64,000 bases of DNA from Microbacterium memoriense (GTDB lineage Bacteria; Actinomycetota; Actinomycetes; Actinomycetales; Microbacteriaceae), in NCBI RefSeq assembly GCF_025398275.1, contig NZ_JAODOR010000002.1:79534-143533 (forward strand). Direction: 5' to 3'. The translations under genes and the position numbers were made by a program. Shown here piece by piece: positions 8,568-16,713 of the stretch. How positions within the stretch are numbered: position 1 is the stretch's first letter; every line of letters begins with the position of its first letter. The notes under the pieces are model-generated. The model was not told the origin of the DNA and searched no databases. It worked only from the letters and a program-made list of their open reading frames with translations.

Positions 8568-8570
8568 CCC

Positions 8571-9251
8571 CTACTCGCACGCCCATCCGTCGCCATCGCC
8601 GTCGCCGTTGTTGCCGGTCCCGGTGGCGAACCATGCGTAGGCGCCGGGATGGTTGTCACGCGAGTACGGTCCGATCGGATGCCCGGCGGCGTTGCTCTTG
8701 AGCTTCGTGCACGAGGTGTACTGCGTCCACCACTCCCCTGACGGCGGGGGCACCACGGCGGCGCCGGCGCAGTCCACCGTGATCACGGCCCCGTCCCCGC
8801 CGATCGACGCGACCTGCGCGGCGCGGTAGTCAGCCTCGCGCGGATGCGCGGGGTAGCCGTCGGCCGAGTCGTACCGGGCGACGGCGAGACCGGCGGCCAA
8901 CAACGATGACGCGACGTCGATCCCCTGGTCCGTGGTGACGTAGCGCAGCATCCGGCCGTGCCTGTCGGCGTCGTTCTGCCCGTCGGGCAACTCGAGGTCG
9001 ACCACAGCGCCCGGCACGAGGAGCGACGACACGAGTGCCGAGGCTTCCGTATAGCCGCAGACATCACGTTCCGGCGCATCGATGCCGATGATGCGCACCG
9101 TGCCGGCACTCGTCTCGATCGTGTCACCGTCGATGACCGACGCGACGGTCACCGTCGAAGTGCCCGACGACGAGGTACCCGGAGCACATCCCACGACACA
9201 CACGGCCAGGAACAGAGCGAAGGCCACACCCCAGATTCCACGCACGATCAC
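8571..9251 (-). CDS. Secreted thermonuclease-like protein with excalibur domain
   Basis: A 226-aa lipoprotein-type secreted nuclease. A signal peptide ends in VVGC. The staphylococcal nuclease fold follows: VIDGDTIET, RIIGIDAPE and DRHGRMLRYV supply the catalytic Asp, Glu and Arg residues. The C-terminus (NNGDGDGDGWACE) is an excalibur calcium-binding motif, a common partner of this nuclease in Gram-positives. It probably degrades extracellular nucleic acid while held at the cell surface. GTG 9251 lies just past the stop of the upstream gene (9256), indicating an operon with the YjbR-like gene; longer starts would lie inside that gene. Confidence 0.85.
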   Translation of the reverse strand: MIVRGIWGVAFALFLAVCVVGCAPGTSSSGTSTVTVASVIDGDTIETSAGTVRIIGIDAPERDVCGYTEASALVSSLLVPGAVVDLELPDGQNDADRHGRMLRYVTTDQGIDVASSLLAAGLAVARYDSADGYPAHPREADYRAAQVASIGGDGAVITVDCAGAAVVPPPSGEWWTQYTSCTKLKSNAAGHPIGPYSRDNHPGAYAWFATGTGNNGDGDGDGWACE

Positions 9252-9255
9252 GAGC

Positions 9256-9645
9256 CTAAATGTCCACGCCACCGTGCTCGCGACGGAGATACCTCGGCGC
9301 CTGCACACGCCAGGCCTCGGTCACCAGCTCCGCGAGATGATCTCCCTCGATACCCGCCATGCGGAACGCGACCTTCGGCTCACCCCAGCGCGTCGTCGTG
9401 CGCAAAAACACCTCGGGGGCCATTTCGCGCAGGGCCACGGCATCCATACGGTCGGCGACCTTCACCCCGACGACGAGCTCCGATGCGATGATCTCGCGCA
9501 TATCGACCGGGATGCTGGGCCAGGGGTGGCATTCCCACGCATACAGCTTGCCGCGCACGAACCACGCGGCGCCGCCGGTCGTCGCGCGCTCCTCACTGCC
9601 CGGCAAGCCGGCGGCGATCGCGCGCACATCGTCGAGAGTGGCCAC
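9256..9645 (-). CDS. MmcQ/YjbR-family protein
   Basis: A 129-aa protein of the YjbR/MmcQ fold, with the N-terminal DDVRAIAAGLPGSEERAT, a central FRMAGIEGDHLAELVTEAW and the GVDI end. These small cyanobacterial/actinobacterial proteins are sometimes listed as DNA-binding on structural grounds, but the role is unsettled. It is immediately upstream of the secreted nuclease gene on the same strand. Confidence 0.78.
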   Translation of the reverse strand: MATLDDVRAIAAGLPGSEERATTGGAAWFVRGKLYAWECHPWPSIPVDMREIIASELVVGVKVADRMDAVALREMAPEVFLRTTTRWGEPKVAFRMAGIEGDHLAELVTEAWRVQAPRYLRREHGGVDI

Positions 9646-9689
9646 ACCGGCAGACTACGACCGACCTCCGACACGTCAGCGCAGTGCGG

Positions 9690-10514
9690 TCACCGCTCCT
9701 GCGCCAGGAGCCAGTCCATCGCGTCGGGCACGGCATCGAGCACCGAGATGTGCCCTGCCCCCGCGCGGCGCCACAGCTGCGACGCGCGGATGCTGCGATG
9801 CAACCGCTCCGCGTGCTCGGGCGGAATCACCCGATCATCACTCCCCTGCACCAGGAGCACGGGCACACGAATGTCGGCGAGGTCGACGCCCCACGGCCGG
9901 GTGAAGGCGACATCGTCGTCGATGAGCCCGTCATCGCCCCACTCTCCGGACGCGCCCACATCCTCGCCGAGCGGCCCCCACCGCCCGTCAAGGGCGGCGT
10001 AGTCGGCGTCGGTGAAGCTGGTCGGCTCGAACACCTCGGTCTCGGCGAACAACGCCCGCGCATCGCGGCCGTCGCGGGCCGCGTGGAGACCGCCGGGCGC
10101 CGCCATGCCGCCCCACCACCCCGGGTCGTCCTCGAACGGCGCGATCCCGGCGAGGGTCGCGGCCGCCGTCACACGGTCGGGAAGGAGCGCAGCTCCGGCG
10201 AGCGCGTGCGGTCCTCCCCCGGAGGCGCCCAGGGTCGCGAACCGTTCGACACCGGCGGCATCCGCGACCGCCGCCGTGTCCGCCGCGGCGGACGCCACAT
10301 CGCGCCCGATCCTCGGTGTCGACCCACCATAGGACGGGCGTGCGTAGGACAGCATCCGGATGCCGCGTGCCGCCGCCGCGTCGAGAATCGGCGACAGGAC
10401 GCGCCCGGTCTGGGGAGAGCCGTGGAACCACATGATGACCGGGCCGCTTCCGCCCGAGTCGTACGCACGGAGCACTCTTCCATCGGCAAGCGGGACGTCG
10501 AGGGCAACGCTCAT
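9690..10514 (-). CDS. Alpha/beta-fold hydrolase
   Basis: A 274-aa soluble hydrolase. The HGSPQTG oxyanion segment lies near residue 31. The nucleophile elbow is GASGGG with Ser98. The acid is in LLVQGSDDRVIPP, and the catalytic His is in AGHISVLD. This is a complete triad in the usual order, so an active serine hydrolase (esterase, lipase-like or C-C hydrolase) is expected. Nothing in the surroundings fixes a substrate. A 137-bp gap separates it from the metQ stop. Confidence 0.82.
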   Translation of the reverse strand: MSVALDVPLADGRVLRAYDSGGSGPVIMWFHGSPQTGRVLSPILDAAAARGIRMLSYARPSYGGSTPRIGRDVASAAADTAAVADAAGVERFATLGASGGGPHALAGAALLPDRVTAAATLAGIAPFEDDPGWWGGMAAPGGLHAARDGRDARALFAETEVFEPTSFTDADYAALDGRWGPLGEDVGASGEWGDDGLIDDDVAFTRPWGVDLADIRVPVLLVQGSDDRVIPPEHAERLHRSIRASQLWRRAGAGHISVLDAVPDAMDWLLAQER

Positions 10515-10651
10515 GGGCCGAGGCTAGCCGGAGAGCGGCGCGCATCCGATCCGAAACGCTCTCCGCGCCAAATCCCTCAGCGAACCCTCGCCACCGCCTC
10601 GCGCCGAACGTCGCGACCCCGCGCTGACCGACGATGCGCGATCGTCAACCC

Positions 10652-11455
10652 TCAGAACGCGGTGGTGATCGTCCCGTTCGCTTCGATGACCGCGCGCACC
10701 TCGTCACTCGTGAACGCCTTCTGCAACGCCGCCGTCGCGGCCGAATCGGCATCCTCGCCCCGCACCACGAGATTCAGCGCGAAGGTGTCGTCGAGTTCGG
10801 TGATCAGGCCATCGTCCTGCGGGTTCAGCCCGAGCGCCGAGATGTGCGACGGCCACTGGAAGACAAGGTCGGCTTCGTCGTACGCGGTGTTCAGCGCGCT
10901 GATCGCGACCTGCAGAAACTCGAGCTCTTTCGGGTTCTCGGTGATGTCGTCCGGGGTCGCCGCGTACGGGTCGATCGCCGGGTCGAGGGTGATGATGCCC
11001 TCGTTCGCGAGCAGCCGCAGCGCCCGCCCGGTGTTGGAGGGATCGTTCGGTATCGCGACGGTGGCGCCCGTCGGCAGGCCGTCGATGTCGGTCAGGGTCT
11101 TCGAGTAGAACGCGATGATGAAGTCGTACACGGGCTGGATGCCGACGAGCGTGCCGTCGTTGCCCGCATTGAACGATTCCATGTAGGGCACGTGCTGCGA
11201 GAAGTTCGCGTCGACGTCGCCGGCCTGCAGAATCGTGTTCGCGGTGACGTAGTCGGCGACCTCGACGAGCTCGATCTCGTAGCCGTCTTCGATCGCCTCG
11301 CCGGCGGCTTCGACGACATCCGTCATCGGTGACGTGACGGCCGCGACCTGGAGGGTCACGGTCTCGGCCTGGTTGGTGGTGGATGCCGCGCATCCCGACA
11401 CGAGCAGGACAGAGGCGAGCAGCAGGCCGAGGCCGGGCAGGGACGAAGAGCGCAT
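10652..11455 (-). CDS. metQ: Methionine-type ABC transporter substrate-binding lipoprotein
   Basis: A 267-aa NlpA/MetQ lipoprotein. The signal peptide ends in the lipobox VSGC. The body has the family traits: VTSPMTDVVEAAGE, an ANTILQAGDVDANFSQHVPY segment that lines the methionine pocket, and VRGEDADSAATAAL near the end. I place the start at ATG 11455 because AAGGAA lies 5 bases upstream; the frame is open to a TTG 21 bases earlier. It is the last gene of metN-metI-metQ and delivers D/L-methionine or a related amino acid to the MetI permease. Confidence 0.9.
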   Translation of the reverse strand: MRSSSLPGLGLLLASVLLVSGCAASTTNQAETVTLQVAAVTSPMTDVVEAAGEAIEDGYEIELVEVADYVTANTILQAGDVDANFSQHVPYMESFNAGNDGTLVGIQPVYDFIIAFYSKTLTDIDGLPTGATVAIPNDPSNTGRALRLLANEGIITLDPAIDPYAATPDDITENPKELEFLQVAISALNTAYDEADLVFQWPSHISALGLNPQDDGLITELDDTFALNLVVRGEDADSAATAALQKAFTSDEVRAVIEANGTITTAF

Positions 11456-11472
11456 GGAGTTCCTTGTGGGTA

Positions 11473-12144
11473 TCAACGGTGGTCGAGGCGGACGGAAATG
11501 CGGTGGCCGATCAGTTGGATCAGCAGCACGCAGACGATGATGATCGCGATGGTGAGGTACATCAGGGCGTTGTTGTACTCCTGGTAGCCGTAGCGCATGG
11601 CGAAGTCACCGATCCCCCCGCCACCCACGACCCCGAGCACGGTCGAGTACGACAGCAGGCTGATCGCGGCCGACGTGAGCGCGTAGACGAGACCGGAGCG
11701 CGCCTCGGGGAGGAAGAACTGGCCCACCGCTTGCGGCACCGTGGCGCCCATCGCGGTCGCAACACGGGAGATTCCGGGCGGCACTTCGAGCAGGATCTGT
11801 TCGACCAGGCGCGCGTAGATCGCGACCGCGACGAAGCACAACGGCAGGGTCGCGGCCTGCGTACCGAAGGTCGTCCCCATCACGAGACGGGTGAACGGGA
11901 TGAGGAAGACAACCAGAAGCAGGAACGGGAACGAGCGGACGATGTTGATGTAGAGGTTCGCAACGCGCCACAGCGCGCGGTTCTCGGCGAAGCCGCCCGC
12001 GCGAGTGAGGAACACGGTCACCCCGAGGGGCAGCCCGATGACCACCGCGGCCACCAGCGAGACGACCAGCATGTAGCCGGTCTCGGCGAGCGCCTCGAGA
12101 ATGTCGTCGCCGTACTCGGCGAGCAGGTCGGTGAGCCAGGTCAC
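11473..12144 (-). CDS. metI: Methionine-type ABC transporter permease
   Basis: A 223-aa permease with about five membrane helices and the EAA loop GATVPQAVGQFFLPEA that contacts the ATPase. Family hallmarks include NIVRSFPFLLLVVFLIP and the C-terminal GGGGIGDFAMRYGYQ. It overlaps metN by 4 bases (ATGA/GTGA type) and lies 17 bp ahead of metQ, so the three genes are one operon. Confidence 0.92.
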   Translation of the reverse strand: MTWLTDLLAEYGDDILEALAETGYMLVVSLVAAVVIGLPLGVTVFLTRAGGFAENRALWRVANLYINIVRSFPFLLLVVFLIPFTRLVMGTTFGTQAATLPLCFVAVAIYARLVEQILLEVPPGISRVATAMGATVPQAVGQFFLPEARSGLVYALTSAAISLLSYSTVLGVVGGGGIGDFAMRYGYQEYNNALMYLTIAIIIVCVLLIQLIGHRISVRLDHR

Positions 12145-12917
12145 GGCAGGAGCTCCCGTTTGACCTGCTCGTAGTAGTCCGGCAGCGTCCGGTAGTCCGT
12201 CTTCTCGATACGGAACTCCTCGCGGAGCCGGCCGCGCTCGAAGAGCGCCACCCGATCGCAGATCGCTTTGACGACGTCGAGATCGTGGGTGATCACGATC
12301 ACCGTCGTGCCGTAGCGCTCGCGGGCGCCTTCGAGCACGCGCAGCACCTCGGCCGTGGTCGACGTGTCGAGCGACGAGGTCGGCTCGTCGCAGAGCAGCA
12401 GTGACGGGCGCGTGATGAGCGCGCGGGCAAGACCGACGCGCTGCTGCTCTCCCCCGCTCAGCTGCGCCGGGTAGTGATCGGCGCGGTGCGTGAGTCCGAC
12501 GAACGCGAGGATGTCATCGACGGCCTTTCGCTCTTCATCGCGTGACATCGCGTCGCTGGTTCCGCGCCGTAGCCGGAGCGGAAGCGCGACGTTGCGCCGC
12601 ACCGTGCGGCTGGTGAGCAGGTCGATGCTCTGGAACACCACGCCGATGTCGCGGCGCAGGTCGCGCAGCGGCCCACGCGCGAGGGTTGCCACGGGCTGTC
12701 CGAGCACCGTCAGCGAGCCGGAGTCCGGCGACGTGAGTCCGTTGATCATCCGCAGGAACGTCGATTTGCCGGCGCCGCTCTCGCCGATGACGCCGAAGAT
12801 CTCGCCGCGATCGATCGTCAGGGTGATGTCGTGGAGCGCGGGAGGTTCGTCCGCGTGATCGCCGAACGTCTTCGTGACGTCCGCGAATTCCACAACGGCA
12901 GTGCCCGATGTCGCCAT
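12141..12917 (-). CDS. metN: Methionine-type ABC transporter ATP-binding protein lacking the NIL domain
   Basis: A 258-aa ABC ATPase: Walker A GESGAGKST, signature LSGGEQQRVGLARAL, Walker B LLLCDEPTSSLD, switch His in VIVITHDLD. Classical MetN proteins are about 330-345 aa because they end in a regulatory NIL domain that binds methionine and shuts down transport. Here the protein stops soon after the ATPase core (FRIEKTDYRTLPDYYEQVKR), so it should lack that feedback inhibition. The ATG at 12917 is preferred; a frame open for 60 more bases adds a tail unlike the family. It is transcribed from the promoter shared with osmC. Confidence 0.9.
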   Translation of the reverse strand: MATSGTAVVEFADVTKTFGDHADEPPALHDITLTIDRGEIFGVIGESGAGKSTFLRMINGLTSPDSGSLTVLGQPVATLARGPLRDLRRDIGVVFQSIDLLTSRTVRRNVALPLRLRRGTSDAMSRDEERKAVDDILAFVGLTHRADHYPAQLSGGEQQRVGLARALITRPSLLLCDEPTSSLDTSTTAEVLRVLEGARERYGTTVIVITHDLDVVKAICDRVALFERGRLREEFRIEKTDYRTLPDYYEQVKRELLP

Positions 12918-12976
12918 CTCGTTTCGTGCTTCCCTTGCTCGGCGACCAGTGCAGCGCTGTTCTTGTACCGCGTCCA

Positions 12977-12990
12977 ATTATAATCGAGGA
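12977..12990. promoter_or_regulatory. Symmetric -10 element shared by metN and osmC
   Basis: ATTATAAT at 12977-12984 is an exact palindrome that reads TATAAT on both strands. On the plus strand TATAAT (12979-12984) ends 6 bases before the OsmC ATG, so transcription would start on or next to the A of the ATG and give a leaderless mRNA. On the minus strand the start would lie near 12970, leaving about 53 nt of leader before metN. I see no good -35 box on either side. Confidence 0.5.
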
Positions 12991-13413
12991 ATGAGCGTGA
13001 GGTACCGGACCGAGATCATCAACACCGACGGCGCCGACGGCTGGAGCCGGGTCGTCGGGGGCATGGACGTCCCGGTGTCCTCACCGTTGGGCACCGACCT
13101 CGATCCGGCGGCATCCAACCCGGAGCAGTTGCTGGCGCTCGCGTGGGCGACGTGCCTCAATGCGACCGCGCAGGTTCTTTTGAGCGGGGCCGCACGGACG
13201 GCTGTGCGTGTCGAGGTCGCGTTGGTGGATGCTGACCCCGGTCCGGGCTTCGAGTTCCAGGTGGATGCGTACCTCTCGCTCGAGGGCGGGAGCACGGCCG
13301 AAACCGAAGCGCTTCTCGCGGCAGCGGAGGCGCGATGCCCGGTGTCGAAGCTGTTGCGCGGGGCGACAACAGTCAGGGCCCACGCCGAGGCGTTTGCGGC
13401 CGTAGCGGGCTGA
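12991..13413 (+). CDS. OsmC/Ohr-family peroxidase
   Basis: A 140-aa OsmC-like protein. Both redox cysteines are present: one in LAWATCLNAT and one in ARCPVSKLLRG. This is the Ohr/OsmC arrangement that reduces organic hydroperoxides, using a dihydrolipoyl-type donor in characterised members. NPEQLLALAWATC is the standard family segment before the first Cys. The ATG has no room for a normal ribosome site because the TATAAT -10 box lies just upstream, so translation is probably leaderless. Confidence 0.9.
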   Translation: MSVRYRTEIINTDGADGWSRVVGGMDVPVSSPLGTDLDPAASNPEQLLALAWATCLNATAQVLLSGAARTAVRVEVALVDADPGPGFEFQVDAYLSLEGGSTAETEALLAAAEARCPVSKLLRGATTVRAHAEAFAAVAG

Positions 13414-13416
13414 GAC

Positions 13417-13656
13417 TTAGCCGCGTCGGGCGAGGTAGCCGGCCGTGATGGCGTAGACGGTGGTCAAGAGCGCGGTGACGCTGACGCGAACGATGTGGAA
13501 GGCATCCCACGTTCCGCCAGCCAGCGCGCTCCACAGGAACAGGCCGGCCCAGATCACCGTCAACACCACCGCGACGGTGGGCGAGGTGGTGGCGAGCCAC
13601 CACGGCCGCTTACCCTGAGCCACGTTCGCAGAAGTCTGGTCTTCGGATGCGTCCAT
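13417..13656 (-). CDS. Small membrane protein, two predicted helices
   Basis: A 79-aa protein with a short charged N-terminus (ASEDQTSANVAQGKRPWW) and two hydrophobic segments (SPTVAVVLTVIWAGLFLWS and VSVTALLTTVYAITAGYL). Function unknown. It is convergent with the osmC gene (3-bp gap) and divergent from the LysM-like gene. ATG 13656 is chosen; the codon just before it is GTG and is an alternative. Confidence 0.55.
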   Translation of the reverse strand: MDASEDQTSANVAQGKRPWWLATTSPTVAVVLTVIWAGLFLWSALAGGTWDAFHIVRVSVTALLTTVYAITAGYLARRG

Positions 13657-13717
13657 CACTTCACGGTTGCACGATGATCCAGGCGACACAACCGGGGCGC
13701 CGATAGATTGTCTTGCG

Positions 13718-14548
13718 ATGACTGTTCTACGGGTCGGAACTCTGACACTCACTGCCGCGCTGGTCGCTCTCACACTGACACGGTGTGCGTTCGGGACTTC
13801 TGGCCAGGAGCCGACGCCCAAGGCGCAGACGCCGGCAGCCCGCCAGGATACCGAGGACCAGACCCCCTCGGCGAAGCCCGGCGACAACGTGAACCCTCTC
13901 AGCGGGCCGATCGGCGACCATCAATCAGTCGTCGATGAGGCGTGCGGCCCGAACCCTGCCGGCACCGACATGGGCCCTCGCTACGGCGCCAACGGCACGG
14001 TCACTGCATCCGATCCAGACGGACGGGCGACGATCTACACCGTCGCCGGCGGTGACTCGTACAAGGCCATCGTCGAGCGCTTCTGCCTGGACTCGCGCGC
14101 GTTCGCGACCATCAACTTCATCACGAACATCGGGCAGATCACGCAAGGCGAGGTGTACGCCTTCACCGAGGCAGCCGCCGTCGACGCGCGCCGGGCAGAA
14201 GGACTCGATTTCGCGGCGTGCCCGCGCACGCAGCAGGGGTACCCTATGCTCGCCTCGATCAATTGGGCGAGCCTCCCGAACTTCCACGCGGAAGCGACCG
14301 ACATCGGGCGCCCGATCGACACCGGTGCCGCCGGCACCGCCCAGGGCGAGGTGCGCACGGGGCCCGACGGCACCCTGCTCGACTACACCGTCGCGTCGGG
14401 CGACACCTGGCGGGGAGTCGAAGACCGCTTCTGCATGGACACCTATTACGTGTCGTCTCTCACCGGACTGTTCGGTCAGTACCCGATGATCCACCCCGGA
14501 GACATCATCCCTTTGCAGCCGCGGCATCTGGAGATCGCCGTACGCTGA
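13718..14548 (+). CDS. Exported protein with two degenerate LysM-like repeats
   Basis: A 276-aa exported protein. The N-terminal hydrophobic stretch ends in LTRC, an imperfect lipobox (Arg before Cys), so lipidation is uncertain. A Pro/Thr-rich linker follows. Two units resemble LysM: IYTVAGGDSYKAIVERFCLD (near residue 110) and DYTVASGDTWRGVEDRFCMD (near residue 228). Each is followed by an I..GDIIPL- or GEVYAF-like end. Each has an extra Cys after the first helix, unlike standard LysM, which suggests disulfide stabilisation. LysM modules bind N-acetylglucosamine polymers such as peptidoglycan, so a cell-wall role is likely. Confidence 0.72.
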   Translation: MTVLRVGTLTLTAALVALTLTRCAFGTSGQEPTPKAQTPAARQDTEDQTPSAKPGDNVNPLSGPIGDHQSVVDEACGPNPAGTDMGPRYGANGTVTASDPDGRATIYTVAGGDSYKAIVERFCLDSRAFATINFITNIGQITQGEVYAFTEAAAVDARRAEGLDFAACPRTQQGYPMLASINWASLPNFHAEATDIGRPIDTGAAGTAQGEVRTGPDGTLLDYTVASGDTWRGVEDRFCMDTYYVSSLTGLFGQYPMIHPGDIIPLQPRHLEIAVR

Positions 14549-14617
14549 ACGGAATGCGGACTGCCTTTCCCCCCGCGATAGCAGCGCGCATCCCGCCGCG
14601 GTGAAAGGGTTGATCAC

Positions 14618-15466
14618 ATGACAGTGATCATTGCCGGATGCGGCGACCTCGGCACCGAAGTCGGCCTGCGGTTCGCGGCGCAGGGACATCGCGTGGTCGG
14701 CATGCGCCGCAGAGCGGAACTGCTGAGAGCACCGATCGAGGGGCGCTCCGTGGATCTGCGCCGCGAGGTCCCCACGATCGATGGCGACACCACCGTCGTG
14801 GTGGTCGCGTTTGCCGCCGGGAGTCGCACCGCTGAGGCCTACCGCGAAACGTATGTGACCGGGCTCCGGCATGTGCTCGACGGCATCGAGGCGTCGCAGG
14901 CAGACCCTCGCCTGCTTGTGGTCTCGTCGACGGCGGCCTACGACGTCGACGGCGGCGCGACGGTGACCGAGTCCACTCCCGCCACGGGAGGCACGGCCAC
15001 CGCCGACGTGTTGCTCGAAGCCGAAGAGCTCCTGCACTCACGGGCTCCGAACGCGACGCTGGTGAGACTGTCAGGCATTTATGGTCCTGGGCGCGAGCGG
15101 CTCATCGAGCAGGTGCGCTCAGGCACCGCCCGCCTCGCGGCACCCGCTGCGTCGCCGCATACGAACCGCATCCATCGTGATGATGCCGCTGCTGCTCTCG
15201 TGCACCTCGCCGGTCTCGACGCTCCCCCACCGCTCGTGCTGGGTAGCGATGACGAGCCGGCGCGGCTGGATGAGGTGCTGCGCTTTCTCGCCGCGGAGAT
15301 GGGCGTTGCTCCGCCGGCTCAGGGTGAGGCGACCGGGCGGCAGTCCGCCGGCGACAAGCGGATCTCCAACGCCCTCCTGCGCTCGACAGGGTTTTCGTTC
15401 AGGTATCCGAGCTTCCGCGAGGGCTACCGTGCGGTGCTCGCGGGCGGTGGCGGGCGGCATCCGTGA
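14618..15466 (+). CDS. NAD(P)-dependent epimerase/reductase, YeeZ-like
   Basis: A 282-aa Rossmann-fold protein of the extended SDR type. The cofactor loop IIAGCGDLGTEVG opens the protein, VVSSTAAYDVDGG is the active-site Ser/Thr region, and RLSGIYGPGR is the sugar-epimerase signature. It lacks the standard YxxxK at the expected place, as is usual in the YeeZ/atypical branch, so catalysis is uncertain. It is the last ordinary chromosomal gene before the accessory region that begins near 15,497. Confidence 0.8.
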   Translation: MTVIIAGCGDLGTEVGLRFAAQGHRVVGMRRRAELLRAPIEGRSVDLRREVPTIDGDTTVVVVAFAAGSRTAEAYRETYVTGLRHVLDGIEASQADPRLLVVSSTAAYDVDGGATVTESTPATGGTATADVLLEAEELLHSRAPNATLVRLSGIYGPGRERLIEQVRSGTARLAAPAASPHTNRIHRDDAAAALVHLAGLDAPPPLVLGSDDEPARLDEVLRFLAAEMGVAPPAQGEATGRQSAGDKRISNALLRSTGFSFRYPSFREGYRAVLAGGGGRHP

Positions 15467-15792
15467 GCGCGACGGTATGCGTCGAACCGCATAGATACCC
15501 CTGGAGGGATTCGAAAACGAGATTGAGCATTCTGCATAGCGACTCATAGCCACAACTTCCGCGGAATTACGCGGATTTTCAGAACCTCGACGACATCAAC
15601 CTACGTCCGAAAACAACTGGTTTGAAATGATGTACGGGCAAAAAACGGGCAAAATATGACCGCTGACCGGGCCTGTTCTAAGCCCCTTCATTCTGTCACA
15701 TTTGCCCTCAAATTTGGAAGCCGCAAGTTTGAGCACTTTGATACGTTCACCCGCGTCCCGCAGGTGCACGTGAAGCAATATGCTCAGCATTG
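15467..15792. other. Gene-free A/T-richer stretch with tRNA-like scar
   Basis: No credible gene on either strand. The left part holds the tRNA 3'-end-like fragment listed separately. The rest is A/T-richer than its surroundings and includes two near-adjacent copies of ACGGGCAAAA (around 15,636-15,652). The look is of the residue of an integrated element whose integrase has gone. Confidence 0.4.
15497..15515 (-). other. Possible tRNA 3'-end fragment (attachment-site scar)
   Basis: Read on the minus strand this is TTCGAATCCCTCCAGGGGT: a T-loop (TTCGAAT), the 3' side of a T-stem (CCCTC) and a 7-base acceptor strand (CAGGGGT). The match ends abruptly at 15,515; the sequence beyond does not supply the 5' side of the T-stem, so this is not a functional tRNA. 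Integrases of tyrosine type commonly use exactly this part of tRNA genes, leaving such a copy at one end of the element. Confidence 0.45.
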
Positions 15793-16413
15793 TCACAGAC
15801 CGCGCGATGGCCGGTCCAGGGCTCCAGGACCGCCGCATTGCGGCGTCGTGGGACCAGAGGAGAACGGGTCGATCGCTGGTGCCCTCCGGGGCTCCTGCAG
15901 GCGGATCTCCGGCGCGATACCGAGCTCGCGCGCCCGACTCATGAGGCGCGTGGCGGTGCTCTGACTGATCTTCAGGGTGTCGGCGACGAGCTTGAGCGGC
16001 GGGAAGCTGAGCGCGGTGCCGACGCGATAGACCGCGACCGCATCGTCGACGGCGTCGGCCGTCGTCCGGTCGTCGCGCTCGAGTTGCTCCCCGAGGAACT
16101 CCTGAGCTCCGACGGCCTTCCCGTCCTCGGTCTCGACCGTGACGACGTCGAGCGCGGACCGCGCCAGGATCCAGTGCGTGCGCACTTCACGGAGCATCTG
16201 ACTCGTGATGTCGACACCAGCCTCCGTGCGCTCGACCGCAGCGAACGCGACAACAGGCCGCCCGAGCGCCGCATCCCACTCCACCCGCGCAGTGATCGCG
16301 CCGGCGACGTTCTGCTCCCCCACGACGCGCACATGCCACGTACGCGGCACACTCACCCCACTGCCGAGCTGCACACGATCGTCGCTGATGTCATACGCCT
16401 CTAGCTGTGCCAT
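15793..16413 (-). CDS. Unknown protein with C-terminal helix-turn-helix
   Basis: A 206-aa protein of unknown family. The first ~120 residues are beta-rich (VSVPRTWHVRVVGEQNVAGA). Residues ~140-175 read LKLVADTLKISQSTATRLMS, a helix-turn-helix of the kind used to sense operator DNA. The C-terminal 35 residues are low-complexity (Pro/Gly/Arg). It is divergent from the small HTH protein at 16534, with a 120-bp promoter region between them that carries a direct repeat. An accessory-element regulator is the simplest reading. ATG 16413 is chosen over a start 24 bases upstream. Confidence 0.6.
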   Translation of the reverse strand: MAQLEAYDISDDRVQLGSGVSVPRTWHVRVVGEQNVAGAITARVEWDAALGRPVVAFAAVERTEAGVDITSQMLREVRTHWILARSALDVVTVETEDGKAVGAQEFLGEQLERDDRTTADAVDDAVAVYRVGTALSFPPLKLVADTLKISQSTATRLMSRARELGIAPEIRLQEPRRAPAIDPFSSGPTTPQCGGPGALDRPSRGL

Positions 16414-16464
16414 GACGCCACTATTCCACGGCTTCACACGTTTAGCGAAGAAGAGTGTCGATCT

Positions 16465-16520
16465 TGGCTCACGACTGTGGTAGCTTGCGACGAAAGATGA
16501 CCGTCAATGATGGCTCACGA
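16465..16520. repeat. Direct repeat TGGCTCACGA in the divergent promoter region
   Basis: TGGCTCACGA occurs at 16465-16474 and exactly again at 16511-16520, a 46-bp period, between two divergent genes that both encode helix-turn-helix proteins. It is a candidate pair of operator sites for one of them. Confidence 0.4.
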
Positions 16521-16533
16521 AAGGGATGGATCA

Positions 16534-16713
16534 ATGAATCGATCACAGGATTGCCTCGCGCTGACCATGAAGGATGCCGCCAAGCTCGTTGGCGTCGACT
16601 ACCGCACGATCAAGCTCGGCATCGAGAGTGGGACGATCCCCACGATCCAGCTCGGCCCACGACGGATGATCCCCCGCATCCCGCTGCTGCGCGCGTTCGG
16701 GATCAAGGTCTAA
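16534..16713 (+). CDS. Small excisionase/MerR-like HTH protein
   Basis: A 59-aa protein made almost entirely of a winged-helix/excisionase fold: LTMKDAAKLVGVDYRTIKLG is the recognition helix region and TIPTIQLGPRRMIPRIPLLR the wing. Such proteins act as recombination directionality factors or as small repressors in integrated elements. AAGGGATGG upstream supports the ATG at 16534. No integrase is found nearby, so an excision role cannot be claimed. Confidence 0.65.
   Translation: MNRSQDCLALTMKDAAKLVGVDYRTIKLGIESGTIPTIQLGPRRMIPRIPLLRAFGIKV

Noticed and set aside
12918..12990. SAM or T-box riboswitch before metN
   Set aside because: The leader is only about 53 nt and shows none of the needed helices.
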